Below, in pieces: positions 49,932 to 61,349 of a stretch of DNA of 64,000 nucleotides. A program made the translations under genes and the position numbers. The notes below the pieces were generated by a model. That model had not been told where the DNA came from. It did not search any database and saw only the letters and a list, made by a program, of their open reading frames with translations. Source of the stretch: Theobroma cacao (taxonomy: Eukaryota; Streptophyta; Magnoliopsida; Malvales; Malvaceae); NCBI RefSeq assembly GCF_000208745.1, contig NC_030851.1, forward strand, positions 9,864,490 to 9,928,489, read 5' to 3'. Numbering within the stretch: the stretch's first letter is position 1; every line of letters starts with the position of its first letter.

Positions 49932-49968
49932 TGTCTTGGAGTTCTCCCGATTAAGAATTATGGGGTTG

Positions 49969-50511
49969 TGTTGAAAGATAATTCTCAATATGAAAATCAA
50001 GTTGGGTGAACGAAGGTTGAAGGAAGATCGTTGGAGCCAAAACGGTGTCATCTCTTGAGTAAATAGGCTAGTGATATAAAATGTCAAGTTCTCGTATAAT
50101 TTGTTCTTGGTTTTAAATCGAGTGCATTCAAAACGGTATTGCTCTTGTCGTTTCAGGTTGTTTCTTATTAGTTGATCTTGTACGCACCATTTAGGTGCCA
50201 TTTTTATTGTCTCTTCTCAGTATTTGTTGTAAGGCCAACAACCGTATCTGTTTCTTTTCCAATTTACCGTTACGCCACTTCTTGTTTCTTGTGCAGCTTC
50301 TTCCTGGATCCGGTTTAATCTCCAGAAACCAAAATCTAGAAAATGTTGCTATTTTTATAAGCATAAATACAAGTTTGAAAAATGAATCCATGTTTTTTGG
50401 ATCAAAAATTATTTTCTGCTCTAAAATTTTCTCTAGTTCTTGCTCTGGTTTTCTCTAGTTTTGAGTTTCTCTCTTTCTTTTCCAGAAAAGCTTTAGTTCA
50501 TCTTTTCTTCA
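49969..50511 (+). repeat. Copia-2 3' LTR
   Basis: 543 bases, aligning along its length with the 5' LTR. It ends TTCA directly before CTAAT. Confidence 0.9.
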
Positions 50512-50684
50512 CTAATTCAGTTTCAATCGGGATTTGACCGTTATCTAACTTGAGTTTGTTTAATGAAGCAACTTTTCATAATAATAACAACATTGAAATA
50601 TACAACAGATGCAATTGCAAACACCATACGACCGAAGAATTATTGAGTCCCCAAACTTATTTACAATGTTCTGGTGTTGCTGTC

Positions 50685-53600
50685 TCAAATGCGGCTTGAG
50701 TCTCTTCCAAAAATGAATCTACGAGTCCAATCAGATACCACCAACACCCTAGTACGCCAGCTCACTTGTTTGCTGCATGCGTGAGAAAATTGTGTCAAAT
50801 TATATTCTTCGATATGACGTATAAAAACTTGCTGAGCAGGCAAGCAACTGTTAAACACCAGGAGGAGCGGGATCACCTTGCATATACAGAATACCAGAGC
50901 CATTGTGTGCTATGACCAATGGAAACCCAGTCTCCAGGCAGCTCAGCAGCTGTTTGCTCCCCTCCTAAAGGAGCAAATTGCCCAAGATGTTTGTATCTTG
51001 TAGGTGCAAAGAAAATCAAATTAGAAAGCAAAAGAGAAGTAATGGCCCACAGTTAACTTGACTCTACATGCTACAATGTGCCATTAGGCATACTTATTCA
51101 TTCAGTCAGGGCTCAGCCCTCATACGCTGACCATAAAATTCACCCAGCGACCTGTCATGTGGCTGGATGAAGATTAATTTCAAGAAAAAAATTTCCAAAC
51201 TCATTTCATTAAGGCAAAGCACTTACAAGGTAAGTGGCTTTTGCCAGAGTTATCAGCTGGTTTCTAATTATTTAACTCCAAATCCATCACCTTCAAATTA
51301 AACATGAAAGCCTAGCTATCACACTGTGCCTAACTTTGAATCAGAAACAGCTTATTGTGCTGCCATCTGTATATAAAATGCATAACAATCCAGTCAGAAG
51401 TTCTTGAGAAACATTATGAGACAGAAACAGACAAGACTGATAGAAAAGAATAACCAGAATACACCAGATATCACCCCAAGTTTAGCTGCAGGAAAAATAC
51501 ACTGATCAACGCCATTATACCCCAGTACCCAACTAATGTTAATGTGTGCAAAGAACAAGCCCAATAACAGCTGATGGTTCTTTTGTACTTTGTCAACAAA
51601 TTTTTAATTTGTCCAAGATAATACGAATGCACTCATATAATGCTATAATGCACTTTATCCAAATACTTGTACAGAATACAACTAAGTTCACATACCGAAA
51701 TGGATGGAATTGATGACGACCAGACCCTTTGAAACGCCTTGGGCCTTCAGGATTATCTTCACACTGCTGCCTGTGGTTGAAGCATTTAGAGAGATATGCA
51801 CCTTGTTGTGCTGCAACCTGAATATAAAACAATGAGAATGTGTAGTCGCTATACTACCATTGACAATGGAAACCATAAACTCAAGTAAAAGCCTCGTCCA
51901 ACTTGTATGTCAAAGACAAATACCTGGGCAGTTGCTGGCAGATTCTTCATTTGTGAATCCACATGAGAAAGGGCTAACTTAAACCCTCCAATGTCCACTT
52001 CATCTCTAGCATTCCCCTCAGGATCTTTCAACAGATCTGTTACATCACTCAGGTGCTTGCTCTTCAGATAGTGTTCCACTTGAGGATACCTTTCAAGGAT
52101 GTCATCTACAACATCTTGAAATTCTTTAACAGTTAAGGCACCAGAGTTATCTTTGTCTGCAGCCTTAAATATGGCAGCTATATCTTCCTGAAGGAACATA
52201 ATGGCGAATTACAAACTACTATTACTGGAAAGTATACACACACATATAATATGGAATAAAAGGAATTTTAAGCCCCCATCACTGGCATATAGGACTAACA
52301 TATAGAGAGGAAAATGGTAAGCAAGAAAAAGAGAAGGTATAAAACTGCCCTTGATTACGTTTGCTAAGAAGAATTTCTCTGAAAGTACTTAGCAGGACCG
52401 TCATATTTTCAGCATTTCTTTACTCTTGAATAGTAGCCTTGTGTCTATCATTCACTTTACAAGATCAGTAGCAGCAAAGATCACAAACAAGCTGATGTTT
52501 AGCCTAGTAACAACATCATCTAATATAATATTTGATATGATCTGAACTGATAAACTCAAAGGCTTATTTGCATTACTTGAAAGGTACTCCAGTCTTCAGC
52601 TCATTGTTCCAAAGTGAACATATACCACATATCAGTGTCACATCAAGTATATCAATACATGCTCATTTTCCTCTAGTACAAAGTTATAATTTTTTCACTG
52701 TCAGATAATATGAAGTTATTTAATACTCCATCAGTTGAAGAATGAGGATAAAGGATGCATGAATTCCTAGTGACATTACTTGCATAAAGAGTGTGGCAGT
52801 TTGAACCGCAGTAAATTTCATATTATTTAGAGATGCTTCTGTAAAGTAGAACACAAGATGCAGCTGATCCCAAACAACAAGTAGCTAAATCTGATTACTT
52901 TACAAATCAGAAAATAAAGTCAAATGGTCAAAGTAATGTACCATGACTTTTCGCTGATTTATAGTAGCACAATCACCAAGGGCATACACATCTGCACATC
53001 CTTTTACTCGCAACCATTCATCAGTTGCTAGAACACGTCTGCTACCCTGAAATGTCAAATCTTATATAAGTGAACTAGTACAAGATAACCACCCATTTCA
53101 AACATACCAACTGAAGGTAAGAATATAGGAGTTATGTTTGTCTGAGAATAACATGTAACCCCTAGAACTTTGGTTCTAGGATTGCAGATAAAATCATCAT
53201 AGACAGTTAAACTTCATGTTCAAAGTCGTTACAATCACAGAGAATTTTTGAAACACTAACCTGCCCAATTTGCCCCATGAAGTCTTTCACAACAGGGCGA
53301 GTCTCAACACCAGTAGACCAAACAACCAATCCATGGGGTATAGAACAAATCTCTTCTTTTGATTTGAGCTTCATAGTGATTTCCTTATCAGAAACACTAA
53401 TAACCCGACACCCAGTTTGAACTTCAATACCATCTCTGCTAAATTTCTGCTCAGCAAAAGAACTTATTCGTTCATCAAACCTACAGAGATAGAGGTTAAA
53501 ATCTGCTAAGTTCTTATTTGTGACTTTTTTTCTGTACACTGCATTGCAATTTATAGGCAACATTGCAAGTAACTCACTAGGAATAAAAAAGACACTGGTA

Positions 53601-56400
53601 ACCCTAACATGTTTGGGTATAAAATATGACTGAGTAATTAGTACATTCAGCTTCATGTATTATATTTCATGCTGCAATCACAGAGAATGAATAAGTGAAA
53701 GATAAATGGAATAAGTAATGGAATAAGTAGAGTGCAGTCACTGAAACCCAAAGAGCATAAAAAGCAATAAGATGAAAAATTGCAACCTCTCTTACATGTT
53801 CAAAATATGGTCCCCTGATTGAATCACCGTTATTTTCACTAGATCTTTAACTGTAGGATATAAGTTGACCAAATCCTCCTGAACATAGTCATGCAACTCT
53901 GCTGCAAACTCCACACCAGTAGGACCCCCTCCAACAATTACAAAATGAAGGTTTATCCTTTGCTCTTCTTCACTTAGTCCAGGAAGGACAGCCTTTTCAA
54001 AACAATCAATAACGCTCCTGCGTATCTTCTGTGCATCCTCTACTTCCTGCATGCAATTTCACAGTTCTCCCCAAGTTAAAAGAAATTTCAGTACCTCATT
54101 AACAACTGATAATCGATCTCTAATGACATTCAAAAGTTTCAAGAGGGAGCCCAGAAAGAATTTCTTTACAGAAGGAAGAGTTCTGGAATGTTAACAAACA
54201 TCTACTTTTACTACCACATGTATGATATGTAGAATTAAAAATTTCTTTACCTTAAGAAAATGACAGTTCTCCACAACCCCAGGGGTGTTAAAAGTATTTA
54301 CTTGTGCTCCCACTGCTATAACCAGATAGTCATATTCCAAAGAGAATTCTTCATTTCCAACCAAGTTGTTGTCAAAAGTAGAACGACACAGAATTTTCTT
54401 GTTTGCAGCATCAATCTTGATACATTCTGCTTCACAAAATTGTATTTCTCCATTTCTCTGTCAGAAACAATAAATTTGCTTTTAAATTTCTCTTACAATT
54501 GTTATGATATTAAGTAACTAACATGCCAAAAAAAACCCCTCAGAGCAATTACAATGTGGTCTCACCAATGCCAAGCAACTAAATAGTGTTTGCAATGTGC
54601 AATGTGGAAAAGTATTGATAGTATGATAATAACTAGAACACTTTATCACAAAATGAAACTATATGCCCTTCTTCAACAGTAAATAGACTATGGAAGTTAA
54701 AAAGTGCAAAAAGTTTGCAATTTAAGGAAATGAAAAACAAAAAAGCAGATATACCCCAACTCAGTACTTTCAATCCCAAACTAGTTCAAACATTCCTGCC
54801 CTTTCAAAACAAGGAAAACAAAAAGAGAAAAAAGAACAAAGAAAATAAAATTGAAGATAAGAGGAAAAAGATTTTGTGTAGCTCTAGTTTCTTTCAGCTA
54901 CCTTCTTTATAATGTTCCGGACAGGCTCCACAATGCTCCGTGCTTCAACTGTTCCACAGGTGACACTAGGCAATAATGGGGTGAATGCAAAATAATTTCT
55001 GGGTGAAATAACCTGAACATCATGTGCAGAAACATCAACATCTTTAAGGAAACTAATACCAGCCCATCCTGTTCCCAGAACCACCACTCTCCTTTTCTTG
55101 CAGTCTTTTGCATTGATTTCAACACTGGTGTTGCTAACATCTGTTTGTGATTCTGAGTAGGCCACAAGACCCCCACTACTGCCCTAGGTCAAAAGAAAGA
55201 ACGCAAACCATAAATTTTAATTAGTGTACTTTGTAAATCAATGGGCTTTATCTAAAATTAATGTAGTAGAACAAGAAGAAAAGCAAAGCAAAGCAATGAC
55301 TTTAAAATCTCTAAGGATTCCATTTTTTTTTTTTTGTCTGAAGGCCAAATCTTTATACTTCTTTCTTTGAAATAGCAGCAACATGTGACTGAGATATGCA
55401 GAATAAAGAAATTTAATCATTACCAAGGAGGCAATTTTGCCTCTCTAGTAAGGAGTATGGAATTATTCCTTACTTTTGATAATACCACAAAATTTTGCGG
55501 ATTATTTGATTAACTTTAACCCTGCATCCTTTAAATGCAACAAGGTGTCCAAGTATGGAAGCACGTTTTCAAGCAAAAAAAAAAAAAAAAAACAAGAAAG
55601 TTTGTCTTTTTCGAAAAGGGATAATTTGTTTGCTTAGCGTTCACAGTTCGACAAACAAAAGCATCAGAGAATTAAATCAGCTCTCTTTATATTTAACTAT
55701 AGACACCAATACCGGTGGAAAGCATAATCACCCTTTTTCACGTGGTAGAACATGATTTTTATTTCATTTAGTGATGAAAAAAAGTAGTTATCAAACCAAT
55801 GCGTATTTATAGCAACTTACATTTCGCATTATGAACAGCGAACTATAAAGAGGAAGGAAACATTTTATGATCACGTTTCCACTTAACAAGCAAACAATTA
55901 TTTATAAAAATAAAAAAACCCCAAAAAGGGGGGGGAAATGAAGGATGGAAAGCACCTCTGCTACGATAAGTTAAAGCGTGTGCAAGCAACAAACAAAGCT
56001 TAAAATCTAAAATTTAATAAACTAAAAACCTAAACTATAATAATATCAGATTTGCTCTGTTTTGCTCCCACCAGATAAAACCCTGATCTATACTTAAGCA
56101 GTAAGAGCTGGACAAGTTACTGTTTAAGTTTTGACTTCAATGTCTTCAATCTTCAAATAACAAAAACTAAAAATAAAAATCCGAAATTTCACTTTTCACA
56201 GTTCCCGTACAATGTCAGCAATCATACATAAGTCCAAAGAACACAAAATAAACAAGAAAATAATGAAAACAGGAAAAGGGTATTTCCTTCAACAGTGCAC
56301 AAGGAAGGAACCTGAGAGTGCAGAGAACCAGAAGCTTCGAGCAAGCAGGGTAGCCATTGAAAGACCTAGAAGCTCTGCTGAAGAAGGAGAGAATTGTCAT
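50685..56400 (-). CDS. NDB1: External alternative NADPH dehydrogenase, NDB1-like
   Basis: A type II NAD(P)H:ubiquinone oxidoreductase facing the mitochondrial intermembrane space. The ten exons (high to low) are 56400-56312, 55178-54902, 54457-54251, 54046-53796, 53480-53261, 53046-52942, 52187-51924, 51817-51696, 50996-50877 and 50772-50685, giving 580 residues. Eight exons have exactly the lengths of the paralogue at 36.8-40.1 kb. The N-terminus 'MTILSFFSRASRSF' is Arg/Ser-rich like a mitochondrial presequence. The FAD motif is 'VVVLGTGWAGISFLK'. The second Rossmann motif 'HFVIVGGGPTGVEFAAEL' ends at Gln267 instead of Glu, the change associated with NADPH use in NDB1. The EF-hand loop at 394-405 (DKDNSGALTVKE) has all canonical ligands, so calcium activation is expected. 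The C-terminus is SRI, a PTS1-like tail. Intron 1 is over 1.1 kb. The name NDB1 rests on the Gln and the intact EF-hand. Confidence 0.94.
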
Positions 56401-56598
56401 TTTGAAAGAAAGGCGGAGAACTTCGAGTAATCTTTCAGAGAATCAGGAGATATTTTATCTCCTTCTTGTCAAAGCTACAAGAACAGGAGAACCGGGCAGT
56501 GAAAAAACAAAAAATTGTTTACTTGGGATTAAAAGAGCATACGAGTCGCAGGTCTATTGCTCCTTGCTCATAAGCTTTCTACACTTAGGTTGACTTCA

Positions 56599-56604
56599 CA
56601 CGTG
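56599..56604. promoter_or_regulatory. G-box/ABRE upstream of the NDB1-like gene
   Basis: CACGTG within ACACGTGG, a strong ABA-response element match, lies about 200 bases before the ATG at 56400. The position is similar to that of the box before the paralogue. Confidence 0.45.
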
Positions 56605-57725
56605 GCTCGCTGGAAAGACATATTTGTATATGATGCTCAGATCCAATTACTTTGGTGATTTTACCTCCAGCACCAACATATTTGTTTCACCAACCTTTTT
56701 CTACTTAAAGATAAAAAAGAAAAATACTCCACGAGAATCAACGCTTTTATAGATTGATGTTGTGATTGTTAAAATCTAAAGCATAAACAATTCGATGTCT
56801 TGTTATTGTAATAATAGTGTTGTACATCTAATCCATATCTTTATCAGGTTTTGCATTTCTTTCAAAAATAAAAAATAAAAAGAAGAAAATCGAATGAGCA
56901 GCAGTAAGCAAGCATGCTAGTATAAAGAGCCGACAAACTTACCCTACTTTTAACCCCTTTAACTAACTCTTGGACTCTTCCAATTTGCATTTTCAGCTTT
57001 TCCTTTTTACTGTCATTGATTGAGCTTTGCTTTCAATCTCTTGAAGCCTTCCTTTTCTTTTCTTGTCATTTTTTTTTTCATTTGCTTCAATTTTATATAT
57101 ATTGTCTAGACGAATGGATGAAGGTTTAACTATTTTTTTATAAATATGGCTGTGATTAAATATATATATATATATAATTTAATGATTAAAATACCTCAAC
57201 AATTCTTATATTCATGTATTTTTTGTTAATTTAGTCTTTTTATTTAAAATTATAACAATTTAGTCTCTTGATTTTAAAAATTGTTATAATTTTGTCCCTC
57301 CTCTTAATGGTATCCAATTTGACTGTTAAAAGTGATGATATTAACGTTGACGTGGTAACATATGTGTGATCGACATGCTGACATGACATTGCCACATCAT
57401 CCAAATCGTCTGAAAATGTCAATGCCACGTGGCACCAACATGCTAACATGTCAGAGGAACTCAAAGAAAAAGGTTGGTCCAGGGACTAAATTGAATAAAT
57501 ATTTAGTGCACGGGGACTAAATTGAAGCCAAAAATAACAAAAAAAAATGAAATATAAGGAATATATATATATATATATTTAGCTCTCTTTTCAAAATATT
57601 AAATGTCTTTTCTTGTTAGTATTATTTCAATAACACATAATTGAGCTAATATAAAAGAAAATTACAAATGGAGCCATATATTAGCTTTATGCTAATTGCT
57701 TCCTAAGGTACTTTGATAGTTATAT

Positions 57726-57990
57726 AGCTCCATTTCAAATATATTATTTAATTAAGTATATATTATAACTATCAAAGTACCTTTAAAAGCATTTAGCATA
57801 AAGCTAATATATGGTTCCATTTCAAATGTATTGTTTAATCAAGTATATATTATAACTATCAAAGTACCTTTGAAAGCAATTAGCATAAAGCTAATATATG
57901 GCTCCATTTCGAATGTATTATTTAATCAAGTATATATTATAACTATCAAAGTGCCTTTGAAAGCAATTAGTATGAAGCTAATATATGGCT
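57726..57990. repeat. Three tandem repeats of 87 bases
   Basis: 'aagtatatattataactat' starts at 57754, 57841 and 57928, an exact 87-base period. Units also share 'gcataaagctaatatatgg' and 'ctccatttc'. An inverted, partial unit lies in the left arm (57670-57735), so the tandem array is part of the foldback structure. Confidence 0.8.
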
Positions 57991-58079
57991 CCATTGGTAT
58001 TTTTCTTTTATATTAATTCAATATATGTATTATTGAAATGATACTAACAAGAAAAGACACTTAATAATCTGAAAAGTGA

Positions 58080-58081
58080 GC

Positions 58082-58125
<44 letters not shown>
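58080..58125. repeat. AT dinucleotide microsatellite
   Basis: A run of about twenty AT units in the right arm of the foldback. A shorter run occurs at the matching place in the left arm (57560-57580). Confidence 0.85.
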
Positions 58126-58128
<3 letters not shown>

Positions 58129-59029
58129 CTTTATATTTCCAAAAAAAATTATATTTCTGGGTTCAATTTTGTCCCCATACATTAAATATTTATTCAATAT
58201 AATCTTTGTATCATGTTTTTTCTTCAATTTGATCCCTCTGACTCGTCAGCATGCCAATGCCACTTGGCATTGACATTTTAAGTCGATTTGGGTGATGTGA
58301 CAATGCCATGTTAGCATGTCAACCACACATATGCTGCCACGTCAACGTTAATGTCATCACCTTTAACGATTAAATTGGATACCATTAGGAGAAGGGACTA
58401 AATTGGAGTAATTTTCAAAATTAAGTGATGAAATTGTTGTGATTTTGAATAGAGAGACTAAATTGAAGAAAATGTATAAAAACAGGGACTACTAAAGTAT
58501 TTTGACCATTGTTTAATCCATAGCTTTGACTTTGGTCTTTTTATATATATATATATTTATTTTTTCTTTAACTTTATATACATTTTAGTGTATTTTTCAT
58601 TAATTAATTTTTAAGCATGTAAAATAAAATATATCAATCAAATAATTTATTTGCTCTAAAATATTTCAAAATTTTGTTTTGCAAGCATTTAAAATGGAAT
58701 AGTAGATGTTGGAAAAAACGTCATGGCAATGCCATCAAACAAAAGCACCCAAAATTTATATGTGGGGATAACTAGGCCTTCTTCTCTCCAATTTGATTAG
58801 GACATCATGTCCTTTTGACTGTTTTTTTTTTAATCTTTTTAAAGCATGTTTGATATTTTTATAAAAGATATTTATGATTATTATAATCATCGAATTTGAA
58901 CTTGATGATAACAAGATGGAGGGTTGATTCTTCCGCTAATTTTAAAGATGATTAAGTTTCTTTATTTTTTATTTTTTAAGTATGGATAAAGAAACTACAA
59001 GTGTACTAAATAAAATTTATTGTGTTGAA

Positions 59030-60800
59030 AATTGAAATTTACATAAATTGATATTCCTTTGTCAATTGAACCAACGAGGAGCAGAGTCTAAAACAAGATA
59101 AATTTTCAAACTTGACTGGTTCTAATGCTAATATTATGATTTCATTTATGCAAATATTTTAGAAGAAAGTATTCCAAAAGTTGAAACAGAATTTGAAACG
59201 GAGTAAGATATTTATGATGTTTACAACAAGTATGTCAAAGAAGTAGGATTTAGTATTCAAAAATCTAAAGGACATAAAGATAAGTATGGTAACTAAGTAG
59301 ATAGGGTCTTTTGTTGTTCTTGTCAAGGAATTCGAAAGAAAGGATAAAAGAGATGATGATATCAAATGTCATAGTTCGAAAACAATAAGATTTGAATGCT
59401 TAACTGTAATAAAAGTTTCATGATATAATGGTAAATTACTTGTTCCAAAATTTTTTGTTAAGCATACACATGGATTGATTTCTTTCGTAAGTGTATGTGT
59501 CTAATATCTTAAAAGACAATTAATCTCATTCAAGCTGCTAAATGAAATCACTTATTGCTTAGGAATAGCATCAAAAGATAATGTTGGGTTTTTGACAAAA
59601 AAAGTTAATAGACTTGAGAATCTTGGTTTTTATCTTAAGGATTACAATAATTACTTACATACTAAGGGAACGGAAATAACGAAAGTTGGAAATACTTGTG
59701 ATATCTTAGAGTATTTACAAAATATACAACATGATGATCTTAATTTTTCTTATGCTATATAAGTTGATCCTAATGGCCTCATAACAAATATTTTCTAGAT
59801 AGATGACAAGATGAAATTAAATTATGAATCTTTTAAGGATGTAGTGTATTTTGATATAACATATAAAAAAAATTAAAGAGGATAGACCTTTTGTATTATT
59901 TGTTTGGTGTTAATCATTATAAGCAAAGTGTTATCTTTGGTGCAATATGGTTGTATGATGAAATATGTGATACTTTTATATGGTTATTTGATTCATTTGT
60001 TAAAGCAATATTGTCAACAAAAAAGGAAATGACGATTCTTACATATCAAGATGCTATAATAGGGAAAGCACTTGCTTCACAATGGCTTGAAATATATCAT
60101 CATTTGTGTGTGTGACATATGTATTAAAATGCAACGAAGCACCTTTGTAATACATTTAAGAGATTTAGTAGTTTTACTAAAGATTTTAGTAATTGTATTT
60201 ATGATCATGATGAAGAGGAAGATTTTTTAAATGCATGAGATCATATGCTTACGAAATACAATTTGGAGAACAATAGTTTGTTGCAGAGACAATTTGAGTT
60301 GAAACAGAAATGGACTTTGCTTTATGGATGATAAACTTTTTGTGCAAATATGTTTACTACTCAAAAAAGTAATAGCATGAATAACCAAGTAAAAATTAAA
60401 TGGTATTAATTATAATCATCATTTATTACACTTTTTTCATCACTTTTAAAGATTATTAGTTGATATAGGCTACAAAGAGTTGAAAATTGACTACAAAGAT
60501 AATCAGAGCAAGCCATTTTTGCCATTTCCATTGAAGATATTGAAGCATGTGTAATAGATGTATAAACTTTAACAATTTTTATAATGTTTTTTAATGAACT
60601 TTGACTCACTTGGAATTATGAGTTGTATACTATTGGAATTGCTAGGAGTCTTGCAAGTTGTAAAGTCATTCCTTCAAGAAAGTCTAGTAATCATATAGAT
60701 ATATTTAACTCATCAAATTTAATGAGTCAAATGATAATTTAAAATTATTAAGGGAGCAAATAAAAGCTAATAAAAATGAGAAAAATTCTTGTATAGAAAA
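59030..60800 (+). pseudogene. FAR1/FHY3-like (MULE-derived) pseudogene
   Basis: Broken plus-strand frames read as a FAR1-type protein. An N-terminal zinc-binding domain remnant (about 59190-59460) is followed by 'LQNIQHDDLNFSYAI', 'VDPNGLITNIF', 'VVYFDITYKKN', 'VNHYKQSVIFGAIWL' and 'TYQDAIIGKAL' (59700-60100), the MULE transposase core. It continues with 'YNLENNSLL' and a C-terminal helical part to about 60600. FAR1-family proteins are light-signalling transcription factors domesticated from Mutator-like transposases. At least eight stops or shifts make this copy dead. Whether it was a host gene or a transposon cannot be told, as no terminal repeats are evident. Confidence 0.75.
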
Positions 60801-61345
60801 AAGCAATTTTGGTAAAAGTAAAGGCCATGTGTCAAGATCCATAAAATAGTGACATGCACAGCTCGCAAGGCCAGTCAAGACAGCAACACAAACAGGTGCC
60901 ACACACCTATTGAGGCCAGAAATTGACCCTGGGTCAACATCAATTAAGGGCCCATCGACAACCAATGGGTCACAGACACAGCAAACCATCCAATCTTGCA
61001 AGATTGTCAGTCCAACGGCATTGGAAGTTTGCTTGAAAGGCTTGAAGTTGAATAGAGTACTATATGAAGGGATTTGTGTAGGGTTAGGATTTCTTGTGTA
61101 ATTATTTATTTTATTTGCACTAGGACTTTAGGCTCTTCATCGAATATTTATTTACTTTAATCTCTTATTACCTACTCTAATTGTACTAGACTATTAGAAG
61201 TAGAGTTGCTTTAGGATAAGAAAAGCCTATTATAAATAAGACCTTTAGGCATCAATTATAAGACATCGAGTCAATTGCTCAAGTAGTCAAAAGGATTCAA
61301 GCATTCAAGCAATTTAAGTTATTTGCTTAAAATTTTAGGTATTTG
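60800..61345. other. Unassigned sequence after the FAR1-like pseudogene
   Basis: 60840-61080 is GC-richer than its surroundings and without clear coding. 61080-61300 has a promoter- or LTR-like 'tattataaataagacc' followed by sequence resembling a leader. No repeat partner is present in the window, so it stays unassigned. Confidence 0.3.
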
Positions 61346-61349
61346 TTTT

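Larger units (their letters stand above)
45322..50511 (+). mobile_element. Copia-2 LTR retrotransposon, full length but inactive
   Basis: Two LTRs (45322-45883 and 49969-50511) both begin TGTTGAAAG and end TTCA. The target duplication CTAAT is perfect (45317-45321 and 50512-50516). The primer site 'tggtattagagctg' (from 45886) is close to the usual initiator-Met tRNA complement. Internal order is gag, zinc knuckle, protease, integrase, RT, RNase H, with the closest look to Tnt1-type Copia elements. Many stops, plus a mutated RT motif (YVVD), make it inactive. It sits inside an older Copia fragment. Confidence 0.92.
57180..58512. mobile_element. Long foldback element, arms of about 550 bases
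   Basis: 57180-57725 and 57930-58512 are inverted copies. Matching words include 'atggtatccaattt' near 57310, 'cattaacgttgacgtgg'-like sequence near 57335, 'atgtcaatgcca' near 57415, and inner 'gtcttttcttgttagtat' near 57607. Each arm ends outward in 'tttagtct' and 'gactaaatt' words typical of the dispersed family. The loop holds 87-bp tandem repeats. No transposase is encoded. A transcript through it would fold into a long hairpin. Confidence 0.75.

Noticed and set aside
54715..54912. Lysine-rich plus-strand frame
   Set aside because: A product of A-rich intron sequence of the NDB1-like gene.
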